DNA of 64,000 nucleotides from Bondarzewia mesenterica (Eukaryota > Basidiomycota > Agaricomycetes > Russulales > Bondarzewiaceae). The stretch is taken from assembly GCA_004802705.1 (NCBI GenBank), contig SGPL01000044.1, positions 37,108 through 101,107 on the forward strand. The letters are read 5' to 3'. Below are positions 33,635 through 45,336 of this stretch, piece by piece. A model generated the notes under the pieces. That model was not told the origin of the DNA. It made no database searches and worked only from the letters and a program-made list of their open reading frames with translations. A program made the position numbers and the translations under genes. Position 1 is the first letter of the stretch, and each line of letters starts with the position of its first letter.

Positions 33635-35490
33635 AATGGGTAGTCGCGTCTACCCATAACGAATTGTATGCACGCCTATGTGATCTTCTTTCTCGTGGAC
33701 GTGGGTGATGTCTTCATTTCACATCTGTATTTTGTTCACAATTTGAACAATCATCAACAGTTGTGCCGTGAGTAACCTTGCTATCAACCACTGTCAACCG
33801 GCAGACCTCAATTGACAATTTTTGCCATTCTCGGAGCGCGCAGGGTTCTCTAGCAGCCAAAGCTGAAGAACTTGCGACCAAGGTTTCGAAATTTCACCTG
33901 CCGCGACAGTGCCATGATCCTGTCACCTTCGATCAATGAACGCGGTATATTACATGTATGGCACAGGGACCCACAGGAATACACAATCGCGGTGCATAAC
34001 AGCTTCTCATGCAATCAAGATCGTAGCGCAAGTGCTCATGTAGCTGTAGCCGCGGATCAGCTCACCGACATCTGATGGCTTCACGTGCGAATGGAACTCG
34101 AACTCGAATGCCAGCGCAGTGCGCACCGTTTCACGATCAAGTAGTAATCAGTATAAAATCAAGGACACGGTTGCAAGTCAAGTCCTGCATCACATGAATG
34201 ATGGATCTATCATTTTTCACCCTTAGTTTTCCCTCCGCCTCGCCCAATTCCTGGCAGCTGCCGGTCCTATATTGCATCTTGCTCACTCAAGCTTCGAGAA
34301 GACCGTTGCAATATACCATATCAATATCAGCTGGGGCCAGTCACGTTGCGAATCTCAAGGGAACGTTACAGGTATCGATCATGCTTCAGTCCTGAGCTCA
34401 AAGGGCAGCGAGCTAACCCACCCTCAGCCGCCGAACATAGATGGAATCAGACGAGCTTACTGTATATTATGTTGCTGCTCAGCACGAGAGCAATGCCAAC
34501 GGGCGGGCAATCTGAACTATAGTACACAAGTTGAGTGCTGAGTGAAGGTCGTGACATCAAGCCGTACGCCGTGAAAACACTGATCCTGTTTGATGTGGTA
34601 GACAAAAATATATGTACATACATATGTGCACATACATACATGATATATGAAAAACCATGTCAACGTCAAGAACCCTCGAGTCTAGGAATATCCGGTCTTC
34701 GCTTCCCAGACTCAAGGCGCCTATCAATTGAACAGGTGATATATGCATACCCACATACCTTCTATCGTTTCCCCTGTGAAGCAGCCGTTGCACATCACGA
34801 ACCTGCGCCCCCGACGGCCTGGCAGCAGGAATAAATTACATCGTCGGAACCAAACGCGCGCAGACGCCGATGAAAATTTTACGCGAGCGCGGCGAACAGG
34901 CGAATCTCAGTTGCGATTAGGCGAGCGCTGCATCGCTGCTTGAGAATTCCCTTCGTCAGCAATATCGGCACTCTCCGAGAACACCCCGCGGTTGTCGGCG
35001 TTGCAGATATCGTCTATGGGACCCGTCTCGCGTTCTATTCCAGTAAGATGGTCCTTTCCAGCGGAGAATAATAGGTCAATGAACGTGCGAGCGAGAACCA
35101 TCGCTTCCAGGCCTTTAAACCTATACCTGATGGCCTAATGAGTCGCCCAACAACTAACGGAAGGGCGTTCCGAGGGCTTGCGCACGCGGTCTTGATCTTG
35201 ACACGTCACACCTGAAGGGTTTGTCCCAGGTCCCAAACGTACCACGCCTGCCAGGTAAATCGCGGGTGGAAGAATTCGACAGTGAGAAACTACAGTGCTC
35301 CGTTCATCGCACATACGCCAAACGCCAAAGCCACATATCGAGCAGAAGAGAAGAGGCAACATTGGAGGAAACGAGGAAAAAGCACTGGAAAGAAGCAAGA
35401 AACCAATTGCGGGCCCCGGTATCGTGTCTGCCCGTCCTACTTGTTTGGCACAGAATCCCAGGTTCAATCCAATCGGGCCTATCCCATTCT
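33635..35490. other. Gene-free interval between TBCE and the SR-protein gene
   Basis: About 1.85 kb with no recognised gene. A short stretch of ATAC/ATGT-rich simple sequence lies near 34605-34650. Both flanking genes end into this region. Plus-strand frames at 35221-35919 are antisense shadows of the Arg/Asp-repeat coding exon. Confidence 0.4.
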
Positions 35491-36942
35491 TCACCGCCAT
35501 CCGCCATCACCATTCGCGTGCCTCGACGGAGGCGCTCTGTCATCGAGCCGGTCGTCCTTTTCGTCGCGTCGTCTATCGTCCCTGCGGCGATCATAATAAG
35601 GGTCAGGGCCTCTTCGGTCATCATAATAACCCCCCCGCCGATCATCGTACCCTGCAGGTCTTCTTTCATCATAATCCCTCCGCGGCGGAGGCGACCTGGG
35701 GGGGCGGCGATCATCCACGTCATTGCGGCGGGGAGGAGAGCGGGATCTGTCACGGCGGTAAGGCCTGTCTTCGCGATAAGAGCGCTCATAGCGATCGTCG
35801 CGGCGGTCATCCCTGTGACGATCGTCGCGGTAACGGTCATCCACACGGCGCTCATCACGACGATAATTGTCCGGGCCACGCTGTATTTAACTGTAAGATT
35901 TAATTTGCCTCGATTATAATGAGGTACACACGTCGTCTGGCATAGTCACTCGAACTGCTTGACCGCGGAGATCTTTGCTATCAAGTTCTTTGACGGCTCT
36001 TTCAGCATCCTCGCGAACTAGATACTCAAGAATTCTGCACCCATACTCGGATTAGAGATTGAAGTGATGCTGGCCAACAAAGAAAACTCACCCAGTGCCG
36101 ACATTGTCGCGGTCAATGTCGGCAAATGAAACGCTACCAACTTCGCGACCGAAGTCCTTGAGGTCCTGAGTACGGGATGGATTAGCACTGGCACTCCATA
36201 CGCCAACGATAGAATGGCCAGAAACGTCCCGGACTTGGAACAATAAGGATACTCAGAGCAATCAAGGAACCAGATTGGCCGAGAGCGCGTAGAAATGCAG
36301 TCATAAAAAATAGCGAGCCATCGCCGTACCTGCCAGCTAGTATCTCTGGAGATGCCGGACACAAGGATACGGATGCCTGGAGGCCTCCTCGAGCGAGGGG
36401 CGCTATCCTGCATATGAGCAAACCCCTAAAGAGTGGAGCATTTGAAGAAATTACCCATATCTGTCATCATAAGGTTCACGGCGGGGGCGCGACTCCTTGG
36501 CGAACTCAACAACAATGCTGAAAACAAAGCATTGAGTGGGTCGGTGACTGCCACAATCGCTTGCGTGAACTTACTTAGAGCCCAAAAAGGTTTTTCCATT
36601 GAAATGGTGCATGGCATCTTCCGCATCCTAAGCTTCGTGGTCAAAACTGGGGCGAAAATATTACGCAGACCATATAAGACTTGCCCTTGAGCTCTCGAAC
36701 TCGACGAAGCCAAAGCCTATACCGATCGATAAAACGGACTTTCCCATAGCAGGAAGACGGAAGATACTTACCCGTCATGACTCTGCAGTCAACGATTTTG
36801 CCATATCCATCAAAAAACTTGGAAACGTCGTCGGTCCTAGTGTCGGGGGGCAATTCTGTGGCACGAAGGCGATATGAGAGTTTATATTTGTAGATAGTAT
36901 GCGAGGGAGGTACGTACTGCCGAGATAGAGACGACGGGCCAT
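35491..36942 (-). CDS. SR-family splicing factor with two RRMs and an RD/RS-rich tail
   Basis: The protein resembles animal SRSF4-6 and fission-yeast Srp2, which bind exonic enhancers and help define splice sites. The start is MARRLYLG at 36942; the first intron joins it to KLPPDTRTDDVSKFFDGYGK. RRM1 has RNP2 as RLYLGKL and RNP1 as GFGFVEF, then DAEDAMHHFNGK. RRM2 starts at GIRILVSGISRDTSWQ, the motif of SR second RRMs (DLKDFGREVGSVSFADIDRD follows), and runs to REDAERAVKELDSKDLRGQA. The C-terminal tail (35844-35491) is an Arg/Asp and Arg/Ser repeat with RSRSPPRR and RRPPRSPPPRR. The RRM1 intron at 36628-36684 begins GCAAGT rather than GT. The acceptor before RRM2 is uncertain; a CTCGAG|G site keeps frame best. 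Orthology to a particular SR protein is not settled. Confidence 0.87.
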
Positions 36943-37657
36943 GATGATAGAGAGGGTCAGAAAGAGTGATGAAGTTGGTGTGGTGACAACTGACAACGGC
37001 TTCAGTAGGAGTTGAACTCTTCTAGCTGAGTTCGAATCTTCCCCTGTGCACGGACCATTTGGCCCCCGCGATTCTGCCGTGTGACAAACATTTAATAAGC
37101 TCATTTTGTTCGCAGATGAATTAGGCGCAGATGCAAAACAGGTTTCAACGGAAAAGAAATTATGATCTGCAAGTGTGAGTGACATGCATGAAGATGTGAA
37201 GATATGTACCGTAGATTCTTCACTCCAATTCTTTGCTGTGTGATCTTACCACTTTTGGTAAAAGAATATTGTGTGAACATCCGACTGGTCTCCCCCAAGA
37301 GCTACTCCTCTTCGTTCTTATACAGTAGAACTTGAGGTACACTTAACACTACCTTGTGCGGTGATGCTCAACTAATGCAAAAATTGGGCGCGTTGCCAGG
37401 ATGCGTATCATGTAAATTTGCCCCAAACGCTACATAATGAACTCATATGGAAGGAGCGAAAAGCAAAACATCGAATGCTCGAATACAAAACTAATAACTG
37501 CGAGAAAATTAGATTTGACGCTCGACACCGAACGAACAGCGAAGCGTATAGAGCTAAATATGAACGAGTGACACAAAAAGTGGGGGGAAAATATAGACAG
37601 ATGTGCCGCGCAAACGAGGAGACAGGGGACAAAAGTAGGACAAAAGCGTCGGCTGGC
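36943..37657. other. Gene-free interval between the SR gene promoter and the NFS1 3' end
   Basis: About 700 bases. It should hold the SR-gene promoter and the NFS1 3' untranslated region. A sequence resembling a tRNA T-loop near 37030 was checked and rejected. Confidence 0.4.
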
Positions 37658-39627
37658 TTAGTGCTGCGACCAATCTATGGAGTTGATATCAATACCCTCC
37701 TGTACCATTTCCCACAGCGGACTCATATCGCGCAGCCTCTGCACAGTTGCAATGATCTTCTCAACGACATAGTCGATCTCTGCCTCCGTCGTGAATCGCC
37801 CAATACCGAAGCGGAGAGACGAATGTGCCATATCTTCAGCGGCGCCTATCAATCAAGTTAGAGATACCCTCGGTAGTAAAGTTCCTGAAAGGCGTACCAA
37901 GAGCGCGGAGCACATATGAGGGCTCAAGCGAAGCGGAAGTGCAGGCACTTCCTGAAGAAAGGGCGACATCCTGGAACTTGGATTGAACAACTCAGACGCA
38001 AAAGATAAAGGGAGTTACAGACCTTCAAAGCCATTAACAAACTCTCCCCTTCAACGTATGCGAAGCTGAGATTGACACATCCTGGGTAACCATTCGCATC
38101 TCCATTTCGGACGACATGATCGACTTGCGAGTTGATCTTTGTGATCAGACGCTGTGACAGCTCCTCAATACGTGCATGATCTCTCTGAAAGTAAAGGAAT
38201 ATCAGTATCAGGTATTCCGAAGTATTGGTACGAAACGACAGTAACGCTCAGTACCCCTGCACGTAAGTCACGGCCAAGTCGACAGCTCAGGATCCTGACA
38301 GGACCTTCACGAGCGTTGAGAAAGTCACCCGGCTCTCCAGCGAAGCTGGCGTGCAGTTTCATCACTGCGCCCAGAAAAGAAAAAAACTCACCGCCATTTC
38401 CAACTTCGCAATTCTCGCAGCCTCGCCCATGCCAACTGCTAATGCAGCTGGGAGTGTCCCACTCCGCAATCCTCTTTCTTGCCCTCCTCCGCTCAAAATA
38501 GGCTCCAGGCGTACCCTCGGTCGTCGCCTCACGTAAGCGGCGCCTATCCCCTTCGGCCCATAGATTTTGTGCCCCGAGATACTCATGAGGTCAACATTCA
38601 TCTCGTTCACGTCTACTGGCACCTTTCCCACCGCTTGCGCAGCATCAGTATGAAGGTACACCCCGCGATGCCGCCGAGCAATCTGCCCAATTTCCTTTAT
38701 GGGTTGGATGACGCCCGTCTCATTATTGACGGTCATGATGGAGATGAGGGAAGTGTCAGGGCGAATGGTCTTCTCGAGCTCTTCCAGATCGATAACTCCA
38801 TTATGTTGCACAGGAAGGTATGTCACATCGAAACCCTCTTCTTGGAGTTTGCGACATGAGTCAAGTACACATTTGTGTTCCTGTAACATCATTAGAGTGG
38901 TCGCAAAAGCAATTCACGGCACATACCGTTTGGGTTGTAATGATATGCTTTTTCTTTTCCTTGTGGAAGCGGGCAACACCCTTGATGGCCATATTGTTCG
39001 TCTCCGTGGCTCCGGAGGTGAAGATGATATCTTTTGTGTCTGCGCCGATTAGGTCGGCAATGTGCTACGATTGATATCATAAATGAGTACAAGCTGTAGG
39101 CAAGGATGATTTTGAAACTCACCTTTCGCGCGTCCTCAACTGCCTTCTCAGCTTCCCACCCGTAAGCGTGTGTCCGGCTATGGGGATTGCCGTATTGATC
39201 AGTCAGGTATGGAAGCATTGCGTCCAATACGCGTGGATCTACAGGAGTTGTCGCCTATACTAAGGTAAGAACTTGTGCCTTCAGGAAGGAAATGTAAGAT
39301 ACGTACTTGCATATCAAGGTAAATGGGACGAGCTTTGTCTTTCATGGAACCTTCGCGACGCGGCATTTCAAACTTGAAGCCGAGCATGTCTATCAAAGAG
39401 GCGCTCCTGTAAATAGCTGCCATTAGATGAAAACGATGATGTGAGACCATACCTGCTCGAGGGGTGAAATGGCCTTCATCCTGGTAGGTCGCAGGCAGGT
39501 CGACAACGCTCGCTCTGTCAGCTCCCGATGGCTGAACGTAGGACCTGAGACCCTCTACGATAGTGGCCGATTGAGGACGTCGAAACGCAGCGCGACGAAC
39601 AGCATTGCGTGAGACCCTGGACAACAT
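37658..39627 (-). CDS. NFS1: Cysteine desulfurase, mitochondrial (Nfs1/IscS class)
   Basis: This PLP enzyme takes sulfur from L-cysteine for iron-sulfur cluster assembly and tRNA thiolation. The start at 39627 ([20 protein letters not shown]) gives a basic mitochondrial presequence. Conserved blocks in order are RPIYLDMQ, then [54 protein letters not shown], and [20 protein letters not shown]. The PLP-lysine region is [20 protein letters not shown], followed by [20 protein letters not shown]. The sulfur-accepting Cys lies in [18 protein letters not shown], its codon at 37941-37943. The C-terminal segment [18 protein letters not shown] leads to the conserved end. The second exon joins best through an acceptor just before ACATGCTCGG ([14 protein letters not shown]); this joint is my reading. 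The frame continues upstream of 39627 but that part is not conserved-looking. Confidence 0.95.
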
Positions 39628-40031
39628 GGTGGTAGTAGTGAAGAGAGTGTGTCCGAGATTTATCAGATACCTTCTCCAGCTGAGCGGAGACGGCCTCTTC
39701 GGCCTCTCACGGATTACGATGACGAAACTTTGGCCGAATGCCGGCCGGACACCTCCCACCAATGACATCACGTGGTAAAAGCTCTGTGATTGGACACGCT
39801 CAGAGTCACAGGACTCGGGAAGCAAAACGAATCTAACTAAACTCCCTAAAGATGCTAGGAATCGGATACAAGTGCACAAGTACTCAAGCACTATTTAAAT
39901 TTATTTTCAGGCGTTTTTTTTTATTTAACCATTTGCCTGTGACGAAATGCCAGAAAAAAAATTCATTCCTCTAACACATAGGATGCTATCTCTCCCAGTT
40001 GGGCACTTCACCCATCCTCCCACATACCCTT

Positions 40032-41784
40032 TTAGAAAGATGGGTTGGCAGCACTAACCAAAGTCTGGAAATATGCCTGGAACCAGGTACCCGCTTCCGG
40101 CGCAGGCTGGAGGGCATCCGACTAGAGAAGTATGAATTAGCCGCCGTCATCCTGTACTACACGGTCGTTAAAACATCTTACCAAAGAGCAAGTGCTGTCG
40201 TAGCGAGGTGAAGAACTATTGCTGGTGCCGTCGCATTCGCCTCCGGGCTTGACCCAGACGACAGCGTCGATATATTGTGAGCCCGTGTTTGTCGTCGGCC
40301 GCATGCCGAAGCCGGCACCCTTGATATTGCACCAGTCGCCCCATTGGTTACGGATGTTCTGCACGCCGGAGCGACCCTGGTCGACGATGAACTGAGCAGG
40401 GAAGTTCTGCTGACGGAGAACTGGGGCAAGTGCCTATATCGACGCCATTTTCAGTTAGTGCTCCTCTTCAAAAAGTAATTACACCCACGTTGATGTAGAG
40501 CATCTCGTCGTAGTTCGGATTGCCCGAGGTGATAGGGTCGGGAGTCGCAGTGGTGAGCGCGTTGTAATTAGCGACATCGGTCGCGAGACCCCGGAAGAAG
40601 GGGGAGCTTCCAGTAGCTTGATAGATCTGAGTGGGATATTAATCAGATATGTCCGCTTCGACTCGTTAAGGCAAACCTGAGCAAAGAGCTGTGCGGCAGG
40701 AGTCAAGTTTGCGGGCCAACCGAGCCAACCAGCATGTCCGGCATCGAGATACATGTAGACGCCGACAGTGGCGAGCTGCTCAATGGCGTACTCGACAGCC
40801 GTCTGGGGAGAAAGGCGAATCTCAGCTCGTAATCAACAAATATTTCAGTTTTTGGTCAGACGTACGATGTAGGTAGACTCAGCATTAGCGCACTTCGCTA
40901 CACTCAAGTTGGTCACCAAGTTGGCAATGGAATCCGGCTCAATTACGGCAACGACCCGGACGTCAGGGTACGCTGTTGGGAATGTGCATGAGACAGGAAT
41001 CGAATAAGAAGGAAACCCAAAAACTCACCCGCAATCTGAGCAACGAGCTGATCGATGTAGTTCTCGTAATGTGCTAAGCCATCGTCGGCGATTGTAAACT
41101 CTCCGTTAGACGCTTTGGCAGCGCAATCACGGTCGGGCAAGTCATATACGACAATCTGGACAAGCTGCGGGACTCCAGTACTGTCCGCAATGGATTTGGC
41201 ATCTGCAAGGTAGGTTCCAAGGGTTGGGACCTTTGCGACCTCATCGAACCAGGTGAAGTTAGGGATCTGGGCCACGCTAAGAGCCTTGGCCTTCAAGGTG
41301 GAGTCGGTTATGTTGCCGGCTGCAGCTTGAACCTCTGCTGTGTAGTATGGAGAGAGGTAGGTGCCGTAGCCAGTGTAGGGATTTCCAGCAATAGCAGTTG
41401 CGGTGCTGGAAGGAGCGCTGGAAGTTGGAGTGCCAGTTGCGGTCCTAGTCGAGCTAGAGGTCGGTGACGCTGTTGTGGAGGGAGCAGAGCTGGATGGACT
41501 GCAACTCCAGATTTAGGAGACATTTTCAATGAGAAGATAGGGATATACGTACAGGCATTGGGAATAATAATCATTGTTGTACGTGCAAACGGAGCCTGCA
41601 ACACAAGCCGTGGATCCAGCTGAAGGGCGTAAGGTGCAAGTTAGTATCACACGCCAGAGGACAGTGCAAAATATGTGGACGTACTCCAACCAATGCCACC
41701 ACACTGTCCCCAGACGGGAGATTGAGCGTTGGCGATTGTGGAAGCAAGTGCCACGAAAGAAACTAGAGAAGCGAATCTGAACAT
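40032..41784 (-). CDS. Secreted cellobiohydrolase II, GH6 with N-terminal CBM1
   Basis: Family 6 cellobiohydrolases release cellobiose from the non-reducing ends of cellulose with inversion. MFRFASLVSFVALASTIANA is the signal peptide, followed by a CBM1 module (QSPVWGQCGGIGW across an intron to TGSTACVAGSVCTYNNDYYS). A Ser/Thr/Pro linker leads to the catalytic domain from about NPYTGYGTYLSPYY. The two active-site loops are visible: VVYDLPDRDCAAKASNGEF with its conserved Asp, and VIEPDSIANLVTN with the acid Asp. Further blocks are MYLDAGHAGWLGWPANLTPA, QFIVDQGRSGVQNIR, IDAVVWVKPGGECDGTSN and a final EAGTWFQAYFQTLVSAANPS. All elements look intact. At least five introns are present; only outer limits are given. 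A TATA element lies 52 bases upstream. Its presence suggests a cellulose degrader. Confidence 0.95.
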
Positions 41785-41835
41785 TTTGGAGGTTGGACGG
41801 TGCAGTACCTGACAGCAGTTCACCTCCCCATCAGG

Positions 41836-41843
41836 CTTTTATA
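41836..41843 (-). promoter_or_regulatory. TATA box of the GH6 cellobiohydrolase gene
   Basis: TATAAAAG on the minus strand, 52 bases before the ATG at 41784. The spacing is typical for inducible fungal cellulase genes. No carbon-catabolite operator was confirmed. Confidence 0.55.
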
Positions 41844-43054
41844 GGAGTGCCAGACCTTCCATGCATAATATGAGAGGGCCGTCTGATCCCGAGGCTCACC
41901 TGGGCTACTCTGCAGCGGCAAACTTGGTGCAGCCAGCAGACAAGACGAGAAATTCCGGCGTTCACCCGACTAGTACGTTTTCGGAAAGACATCGGGACTA
42001 TTGGGGACAGGTTGCCATGAAGCAAGAGACAGTGGTCATGAGACGCAGAGGTTCATCCGGCAGCTCAATCCATGAACTATGCGCTCAGAATCCTAACATA
42101 TCGAGTCCTTGGCGGGACTGGTTCGGGAGGTACAACCACTATACGCCAGCAAGGTATCCTCCAAACCACGCAAATAACAAAGCCGGACAGGTTCAAGAGA
42201 ATCACGGGCTTAGCCCGATGGAAAGGAGCATATTAATTATGAAGAATATCGGTTATACCCTGCAACGGAAACAATTCGCTGCCTTCACGGGCCAAGTCCT
42301 GATGGCGTAGCCGACTGGAAGACAGAACTAGCTGTTACACAGGAACGTAGCGTCGCAAACAGCGTGCGCCTGTCCTGCAAACTAGCAAGCAATTATCGGA
42401 ATCCTGAAATCCCACCTTTGTTTCCTCTGAACACAGAGTGCAGGTGTTCAATGACAGTGATCCGGAGATCAACGAACATGTGTGGCGGCCGAACATGTGA
42501 TGAAGTCATGCTGACCAGACTCGACGTCGAGTCATGGGGGAAGTCCTGATTGTGGATGATGCTGAGATTCCTAGAAGTCGGGGAGACACCTGAGAATGAA
42601 TTCTAAATTGGAACCACGTCGCTCGTGCTTACTACACCATCCCAAGGACCTGTGATGCAAATTGCCAATGACCTCGGAAGCAGGCAAAAGCTCACAATTA
42701 TCGACACGACCCCAATTCTGAGTCGTTGATGAAGAGTCGAATCTGCGACTTGCCTTCATTATATGCACTGGCCTGCTTAACGCAATGCTAACTGCTGTAA
42801 CAGAAAAAATAAGCCATGTTTCTGACAGAGTGAGTTATTTCGATATACAGCAGCCAGACCTACGTCGGGCACACAACAGACTCTGCAAACGAGGGAGAAG
42901 AAACTGGATTATACTCCAGAACAGTGCAGAATAGAGGTATTGACTTGAAACCCGCGAAAATGAGTACATCCGTCCATGAGAGGTGGTAGCCTATGAAAGA
43001 GAGACCGGACTATTCAACGCTGCAATGAGGTAATTCCCCGCTACAGCCCTAATC
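41844..43054. other. Intergenic region upstream of the cellobiohydrolase
   Basis: About 1.2 kb. It presumably contains the cellulase regulatory region and the NECAP 3' end. A 149-codon plus-strand frame (41861-42310) overlaps the promoter but shows no family features. No repeat was recognised. Confidence 0.4.
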
Positions 43055-44002
43055 TCAACGTCTCTTTGGTGCACTAGGCGGCGGTGGAAGAAGGGGGAAC
43101 ACCGCCCCGCTCAGCTTCACCCCAGCAGCGGAACTAGAAGTGGTCGCCCCGGATCCCAACAGGTCAGTTTCGAGCAAGCCAGACGTCGAGTGATCCGACT
43201 TGTTGCTACGTCCCGGAATGGATATCGAGAATGTTTGGCCTTCCTTAAGGGAGTAATCCTTCTTTGGACCCGTAGGAACATGTGGAGATGGGCCATCCTC
43301 AGTTGTCGGCGACGGTGGATTAAGACGAGCCTTGTATCGCCTTGGATCATAAGCAAGTGAGTTTGATATGATGAGAATTAGAGCGAAGAGATAGAGATAC
43401 TTCGTGTAGTCCTGCAGAGCCACATCTAACGAGATCCAGTTAGTCAGTAAATGCATAGATCATGGCAAGCGCTCACTAAAGTCGAAACTGTCTGTCCGCT
43501 CCGCGAAACCCATACCAATGTACGCCTTACGGCCACTGTCTTCTACACGGACAACGAAGTATCGAGAGGAATCAAGGACAGCCTCGACGGAAGGCTTCAA
43601 GGGATCATATATAGCCTTCGCAAATACTGGCACCGTTTCTTTGAGCGCAATTAAACCACAGGAAGAGACGTGCAGTACATTCACCTGGCGTAAAATGGAG
43701 CTTTAGTGTTGGGTGGGAACCGCAGTCGGAGGTGAGTACGTACCGGTTTGCGCATCCTCAAAGAGAAGGGAGACACCATCGGACTTCTCGATAATTCTCA
43801 TGCGGCCCTTCCATAAGGGTTGGCCGAGGTCCCCCCCAGTCCTGAGCACGATGACCTTCATTCTTCTTCAGGGGAGGGATCCTGAACACTGCGTGTGCCA
43901 TTAGACGCATCACAAGGATCAGACGGACCAAAAAAAAATACTTGATATTTCTCTGGCGATATAAACGATAGATTCAACTTCATCATTGGCAAGATCGTCC
44001 AT
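43055..44002 (-). CDS. NECAP-like adaptin-ear-binding endocytic protein
   Basis: NECAP proteins use a PH-like domain to bind the AP2 clathrin adaptor and tune coat assembly. The start at 44002 gives MDDLANDEVESIVYIAREIS, and an intron leads to MFRIPPLKKNEGHRAQDW. The domain continues with LGQPLWKGRMRIIEKSDGVS, SSRYFVVRVEDSGRKAYIGM, then GFAERTDSFDF and VALQDYTK, which joins through a 68-nt intron to RYKARLNPPSP. The C-terminal tail contains YSLKEGQTFSISI, characteristic of the family, and a Pro-rich end. Between DWG and LGQPLW the sequence has seven G where six keep frame (C run at 43831-43837 on the plus strand), an apparent +1 shift in an otherwise perfect domain. Draft error is likely. The gene is divergent from the CSN8-like gene, 92 bases apart. 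Confidence 0.88.
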
Positions 44003-44094
44003 GTTGAGACACGGTGGATGGGAGTAAGTAGACAAGATGTAATCGTGATCGCGTCNAGCCACCNACGCGCGCCTGCTGCCTTTGGACCACAACC
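44003..44094. promoter_or_regulatory. Very short bidirectional promoter (NECAP / CSN8-like) with two ambiguous bases
   Basis: Only 92 bases separate the two start codons, so both genes are presumably driven from here. N calls stand at 44056 and 44064. No TATA element is visible. Confidence 0.5.
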
Positions 44095-45176
44095 ATGCAA
44101 GCACCCCCTACACCGCCTCTCGCTCCAGGCGATCTTCCTTCAGAAACACAGCCCGCGAGCGTAGTGGCGAGCGCTAGCACGCCGCCAGCACCGGCGCCCG
44201 CACCTCAGACCGTGAACCCACCATTGCCGCCCACAGAGAATCCTTACGCGAATGTACTGCCTCAGCTCGTCACTTTTGCCGCGACTGGAGAATACAATGA
44301 GATAGTCCGAGTTGCTGAGATAGCAGAATTAATGGTCTGCTATTGATTATTTGACTGACGAATTCAGGGATTAATCGCGCCACCACAGCCGGTCGACGAT
44401 GACGATCCCAGACGCCTATTCATAAAGGCCCCTCTCCTACTGTCTTATTTGATTCTAGACGACCTGTATGTTCTTTCCCAGCCATATACTACCGCATGAT
44501 GTCTGAAAGACGATCCCCAGACCTCCAGCTAAATTCGTACTCAGTCGCGTATCCTCTTCCATCACCTACCTGCCGTTCTCCCAGGCCCTTTTCAATCTCG
44601 TCGCCTCCGTATGGGATCGCAAGTACGAAAACGTCTATCCGCGCGCTGAAGCGCTGTTCAATCTGGTTCAGCAACCGGATTTTCCAGATGCCGACCTGGC
44701 ATCCTTGATGACAGCCCTAATAACCCAGTTTGTGGGTAAGTGTCCGCCTGCATGCTTCCATTGTGTCTCCCAAAATCAGTGCTCATATCTATACATAGAG
44801 TCGTTCCGACGGAGGACCTTTAAATTGTTATCGAAAGCGTACACGTCTCTTCCACTCGCGCTGGCTCAGACCTACTTAGGATTTGGCCGAGAGGAACTTC
44901 TGATTGGTTAGTTTTCCCCTTGATTATCATTCACTTCCATGCTGACGAGGACTTTAGCGACTGAGGCTTACAGATGGACGTATGATGCATCCACACAGAT
45001 TCTTACGCCTGCACGCACAGAAGGACCGCGCCCCATTGGATCTGTCTCAGGTGAGTATTACCACCATCGATCGCTTTATCACTTGCCTCTAACCGCTACA
45101 TCTTCAATACAAAGAACCATCAACCTTGGTTACATTCAATCTGGTTACCGATAGTGTTTCTCTTCTTGGTGCATAG
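44095..45176 (+). CDS. CSN8: COP9 signalosome subunit 8-like (CSN8/PSMD8/eIF3k fold)
   Basis: CSN8 is the smallest subunit of the COP9 signalosome, which removes Nedd8 from cullin E3 ligases. Six exons join in frame (44095-44334, 44368-44465, 44521-44735, 44799-44906, 44958-45050, 45115-45176) for 271 residues. After a Pro/Ala-rich N-terminal extension of about 40 residues comes a helical domain: PYANVLPQLVTFAATGEYNE, LFIKAPLLLSYLILDDL, and ALFNLVASVWDRKYENVYPR. The conserved SFRRRTFKLLSKAYTSLPLA and LAQTYLGFGREEL segments match CSN8-type PCI-like domains. The C-terminal part (FNLVTDSVSLLGA) completes a winged-helix-like end. CSN8, the proteasome lid subunit Rpn12 and eIF3k share this fold, so the CSN8 label is the most likely of the three but not certain. 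Confidence 0.65.
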
Positions 45177-45336
45177 AGTGGTTAGTAAGAGATTTCGAGT
45201 TGTATTATACTGTATTTCGGCGCCAAATAACATTCATGCCCGTGGAAACAATATTATCAACGAGTCTGATGTGCCAAATCAAATACAAAATACCAATACA
45301 CTGCAGGTCATAATCGATAGCAAGTCAAAGCAAGGT

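Noticed and set aside
35221..35919. Long plus-strand frames opposite the SR-protein tail
   Set aside because: They are antisense to the Arg/Asp repeat, whose biased codons leave other frames open.
37020..37060. GAGTTCGAATC resembling a tRNA T-loop
   Set aside because: No A box, no cloverleaf and no matching acceptor stem could be built on either strand.
41861..42310. 149-codon plus-strand frame in the cellobiohydrolase promoter region
   Set aside because: Starts just upstream of the TATA element of the cellulase gene, has no recognisable motif and no visible promoter of its own.
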